Assembly (NCBI GenBank): GCA_001970855.1
Contig: LSSN01001888.1
Span: 1 to 11,519, forward strand
DNA length: 11,519 nucleotides
Origin: Smittium culicis
Taxonomy: Eukaryota; Kickxellomycota; Harpellomycetes; Harpellales; Legeriomycetaceae
Direction: 5' to 3'
Part shown: in pieces, positions 8,671 through 11,519 of the stretch
How positions within the stretch are numbered: the first letter of the stretch is position 1
Layout of the letters: the number at the start of each line of letters is the position of its first letter
Notes under the pieces: model-generated
Seen by the model: only the letters and a program-made list of their open reading frames with translations
What the model was told of the DNA's origin: nothing
The model's database searches: none
Position numbers and translations under genes: made by a program

Positions 8671-10183
8671 CAAGTTTAGGGTTCAATCAAGATTATTATT
8701 AGCCAATCAGTCTCAAATATCGCAAAAATAATACAAGATATATAGCTAATGAAAATGGACTAATCTGTGTAATACATTTGAATTGAAATGAAGAAAAAAA
8801 AAAAGTTTATTATATTATTAGATTTCAATGTTCAGCTTTTAATTTTTTTTCTTATTTATTTGGGCTCTATTACTCGCAGGTATCGGCTACTAAGATTTAT
8901 AACAAGAATAAATAAATAAAAAACGGAATTAGTTTAAAAATCGCATCGTAAGTTTGAAGTAGACGATTTGAGCTATCAGTACCTATAGAAAATTCTAATA
9001 AATGGGACTAATGAAATTTTACGAGCGAAAATTAAAAAAATAAAATTAAATAAATAAGCTAATCGCACCACTCGTAATTATTTAATTGTAAAGTATTGAT
9101 AATGAAAGCTTTTTTTTTTAATAAAAAAAAAATTATTTGTGTGTAGATAAAGGCGGTTGTGCTTGCGAATTGTAAATAAACTACAGTAGCACGATTTGTA
9201 GGTTAGTGTAATTGTGGAGAGGAATTTGATTGTGTTTAGTTATTTACTATTACAAACATATGTATGACCGCATTATTGAATTAGACAAAAGGGAAAGTGA
9301 CTGTATTATATACATCTATTTTTGTGTTTTATCGAATTTAAAGACAATGATAAAATTATATAGGCAAAAGGGGCCAAGTTTCAATAAAGTTTAAAAGTAA
9401 ATTTATATAATTGGAGTATGGTGGGTCTGTTAATTGTGTTGATTCAGATTAATATGCTATTAATTGTACTAAACCGTTTTATACGCTAATTTGACAATAG
9501 TGTTTTTGGTTTCTTTTAATTTGATACTGCTATATATCTTGTATAGGTATTATCGGCTATCATTGTTGCTTTTTATTTTTCTTTTCTATCTTACAAACGT
9601 TGTAAAGGATAGTTTTTGAATTTTCTATTTTGCCTGATCATTTTATTTGCTATTTAAAAGAAGTATATAAAACGGTCTGTGTTAAGATAAGGGGTCTATT
9701 TTACAGCTAACATATCGAAATTTGGGGCGCGTCTGAATAGAAAACTTGTGTACAAGCATATTTTTAAAATCGATACGCAATTGCAAATTGAAAACAATTG
9801 AGGTTTACTAAAACACTGATTGTTATGGCTGGATATGGATTGCTCGTAATAATAAGCACTATTAGTTTCTTGGCTTATTCTGGATGATGATATGAGCAGC
9901 ATATGTGTTTATATAATGTGTTTGTAAATGAAGAGGTGCTTATAATGTTAAAATACAGAGCGATCTAAATATTGATAAAAATACTAGTACTGGACATATA
10001 TCCCGAATAAAAAGCTAGCTAATATACCATTTGAACAATATTTTGTGTCATATACATTGAAAAAAAAAACATATAAGAAACCAGGATTTGAAAAAATAAT
10101 TTATACGGGACATATGGCCGTTTTATTTGATAAGGGCACGAGTATTTTTTTACAATAACTGTTTGGAATTTAATATCTGTTGA

Positions 10184-10201
10184 ATATATATATATATATA
10201 A
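10184..10201. repeat. (AT)9 dinucleotide tract
   Basis: Eighteen bases of uninterrupted alternating A and T, a simple microsatellite in non-coding DNA. Confidence 0.9.
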
Positions 10202-10597
10202 TTAATTTCATCAAATACACTTATGTGCAATATTAGGTTTATGTATATTTATAATGATTGAGATAGAGTGTGCTACAAAATACATCTAGAGGAGATATGG
10301 CAGTGAAATGGGCTAAATATGTAATTTCAATAGTGATTTTAATTAAAGATAGGATAAATTAATACTTTTAGTTTTCTTTTAAACATAAATGAATAATATA
10401 ATTAAAAAAATAATGTTTATATTATATTTTAGACAAGTTGATGGAAGTTTAAACAAAAGCTAGAATGAGTCGAAAATGATGATAGTAAGATAAGAAAGAA
10501 AAAAAATTTTTTGGCAAGAAGAATGAATGTAGAATGGAGATAAAGAATAAATAAGGATGGTATATAGGCAAGTCAATTGTCGAGTGTGAGGTATAAG

Positions 10598-11312
10598 TTA
10601 GAACAGAGAGTCTACAAAATAGTAAATTCCATTTGAGCCGCTGCCACCTTCGGTTATAATGTGAAGAGTGTTGTTTACTTTATCGTGGAGGAATGCTTGC
10701 CCGTCTTGATCTAGGATAATAGTCAAGCTAAACTTTTTTTGAAAAAATGGGTGGATAACAGTGCCGTTAACCAAATTATTTTTGTCCAAGATGCTGGTGA
10801 ATATGTGTCTTGATAGAACAGGCCTTAGATTCTTTTCTGTTGGGCTGAGATGCCATTTGCTAAAAGCAGAGTTTTTAGGCACAAAGACGGTTAATCTCTC
10901 TTTGGGATCACTGAGTTTCAAAATCTAGATATTTCAATAATAAAATAAAATAAGAATAAGAATAAGAATAAGAATAAATTAGATTTTGGGGATGAAGAAT
11001 TAGTAATTGAGAAACAAAAAGAGATGAGGGTATAAGATTATGTATTACCAGATCTTTGCACATTCTGAAGCCGTCCATAGCGGTTGATACAGAATTTACG
11101 TTAGATAGTTTATCCACGATTGTTGGAGGACCATCGTTTATGTTATAATCTATAAAACCACTTGAGTCTTTTGGTAGTTCTATGTCTAGATTGAGATTAT
11201 TTGAATTCATTCTCGGCAAAGAGTTGGCGTAAATAATCGCGTGTTGGTTTAAGTTGCAATAAGCAGATATTATTGAGCAAATGAAAATTAAAAATAGCCG
11301 GACGAAATTCAT
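10598..11312 (-). CDS. secreted single-domain fasciclin (FAS1) protein, two exons, 196 residues
   Basis: FAS1 domains mediate cell-surface and matrix adhesion and are frequent in secreted or wall-associated fungal proteins. Exon 1 is 11049-11312 (88 codons). The intron, 10925-11048 (124 bp), starts GTAATA, ends TATCTAG and holds an ACTAAT branch-like site. Exon 2 is 10598-10924 (108 codons plus TAA). The junction is phase 0. Residues 1 to about 19 form a signal peptide with a hydrophobic core (VRLFLIFICSII). FAS1 covers about residues 63-196, starting near TIVDKLS. It has an H1 motif LTVFVPKNSAF (99-109), RHIF (127-130) where YH is usual, and an H2-like NGIYYFVDSLF at the very end. Two N-glycosylation sequons (NGT, NNT) are present. 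No GPI-anchor-type hydrophobic tail is seen, so it is probably secreted. The start is the first ATG before the signal peptide. Confidence 0.88.
10951..10974. repeat. hexamer microsatellite (TAAGAA)x4 inside the FAS1 intron
   Basis: Four exact copies of taagaa lie within the single intron of the fasciclin gene. On the coding strand they read as a TTCTTA pyrimidine-rich tract just upstream of the acceptor, so copy number could affect splicing efficiency. If translated instead of spliced, the tract gives a YSYSYS run, which argues that it is intron. Confidence 0.85.
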
Positions 11313-11359
11313 ATGGAGATTGAAGGGAGTTTGAATTAAACGATAGGTCAGGTGTACGC

Positions 11360-11366
11360 TATATAA
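11360..11366 (-). promoter_or_regulatory. TATA-like element of the fasciclin gene
   Basis: On the minus strand, TTATATAG lies about 50 bp upstream of the ATG at 11310-11312, a plausible position for a TATA box. TATA-like strings are frequent in this DNA, so the call rests on spacing alone. The rest of 11313-11519 is AT-rich, with no other recognisable element. Confidence 0.3.
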
Positions 11367-11519
11367 GGTATGATATTTCTTGTTGCTTATGATAATTGAA
11401 GTAAGATAAAACTTGGAAATTGGATGGTTATACTAGAATTTGATACAATCTAAAACTAAAAGTATTAAAATAAGTTGTATATATATATTGGCTATTTGTA
11501 CTTTTGAAAAAAAGTTCAT

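Larger units (their letters stand above)
7803..10597. other. 2.8-kb gene-free region upstream of the TEA-factor gene
   Basis: No supported gene on either strand. Short frames at 8148-8399, 8440-8625 and 9696-9902 (all minus) are built from simple repeats or lack codon-position bias. The part next to 7802 must hold the promoter and 5' untranslated region of the TEA factor. Long upstream regions are common for developmental regulators in fungi. The stretch also contains the 3' flank of the fasciclin gene, homopolymer A/T runs, a heptamer repeat and an (AT)9 tract. Confidence 0.6.

Noticed and set aside
9696..9902. 68-codon Ser-rich minus-strand frame.
   Set aside because: G/C is not higher at position 1 than at positions 2 and 3, there are no splice partners, and no family is recognised.
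1..11519. CRISPR arrays, rRNA genes or intact tRNA genes.
   Set aside because: No regularly spaced repeats, rRNA-like conserved blocks or foldable tRNA were seen on either strand.

Overview
The window is AT-rich eukaryotic DNA. It carries two protein-coding genes with introns, both on the minus strand, and one decayed DNA transposon. The introns are short (82-167 bp), with GT..AG borders and CTAAC/CTAAT-like branch sequences. The products are a TEA/ATTS-domain transcription factor and a secreted fasciclin-domain protein. Together these point to a fungus, perhaps an early-diverging AT-rich lineage. The taxonomic call is inference; no marker gene is present. Both genes use the standard code: the 2.4-kb last exon has dozens of CAA/CAG codons and no internal stop.

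Layout from left to right. Positions 1-141 hold a stop-free minus-strand stretch that may be an exon of a gene running off the left edge (weak). Positions 567-1219 are a broken Tc1/mariner/IS630-type (DD34E) transposase on the minus strand, with several in-frame stops. Positions 1220-4560 are mostly non-coding AT-rich DNA, with a long inverted repeat at 2272-2377, a perfect E2F-type motif at 2517-2528 and one isolated intron-like signal near 4000-4059.

The main gene spans 4584-7802 (minus). The long uninterrupted reading frame at 4584-7028 has no recognisable DNA-binding domain and looks like an orphan. Reading upstream shows that it is the last exon of a five-exon gene. Four tiny exons (7728-7802, 7588-7645, 7352-7420, 7129-7254) join in phase to encode a TEA DNA-binding domain, giving a 919-residue protein with a very long Asn/Ser-rich tail. 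Upstream lies a 2.8-kb gene-free region (7803-10597) with simple repeats. It includes two CATTCY sites (the TEA-factor binding consensus) exactly 20 bp apart about 155-180 bp before the start codon, suggesting autoregulation.

At 10598-11312 (minus) is a two-exon gene for a small secreted protein with a single fasciclin (FAS1) domain, followed to the right by its presumed promoter. Fungal TEA factors (AbaA/Tec1) control development and adhesion-related programmes. The FAS1 gene could be a target, but nothing here proves a link.
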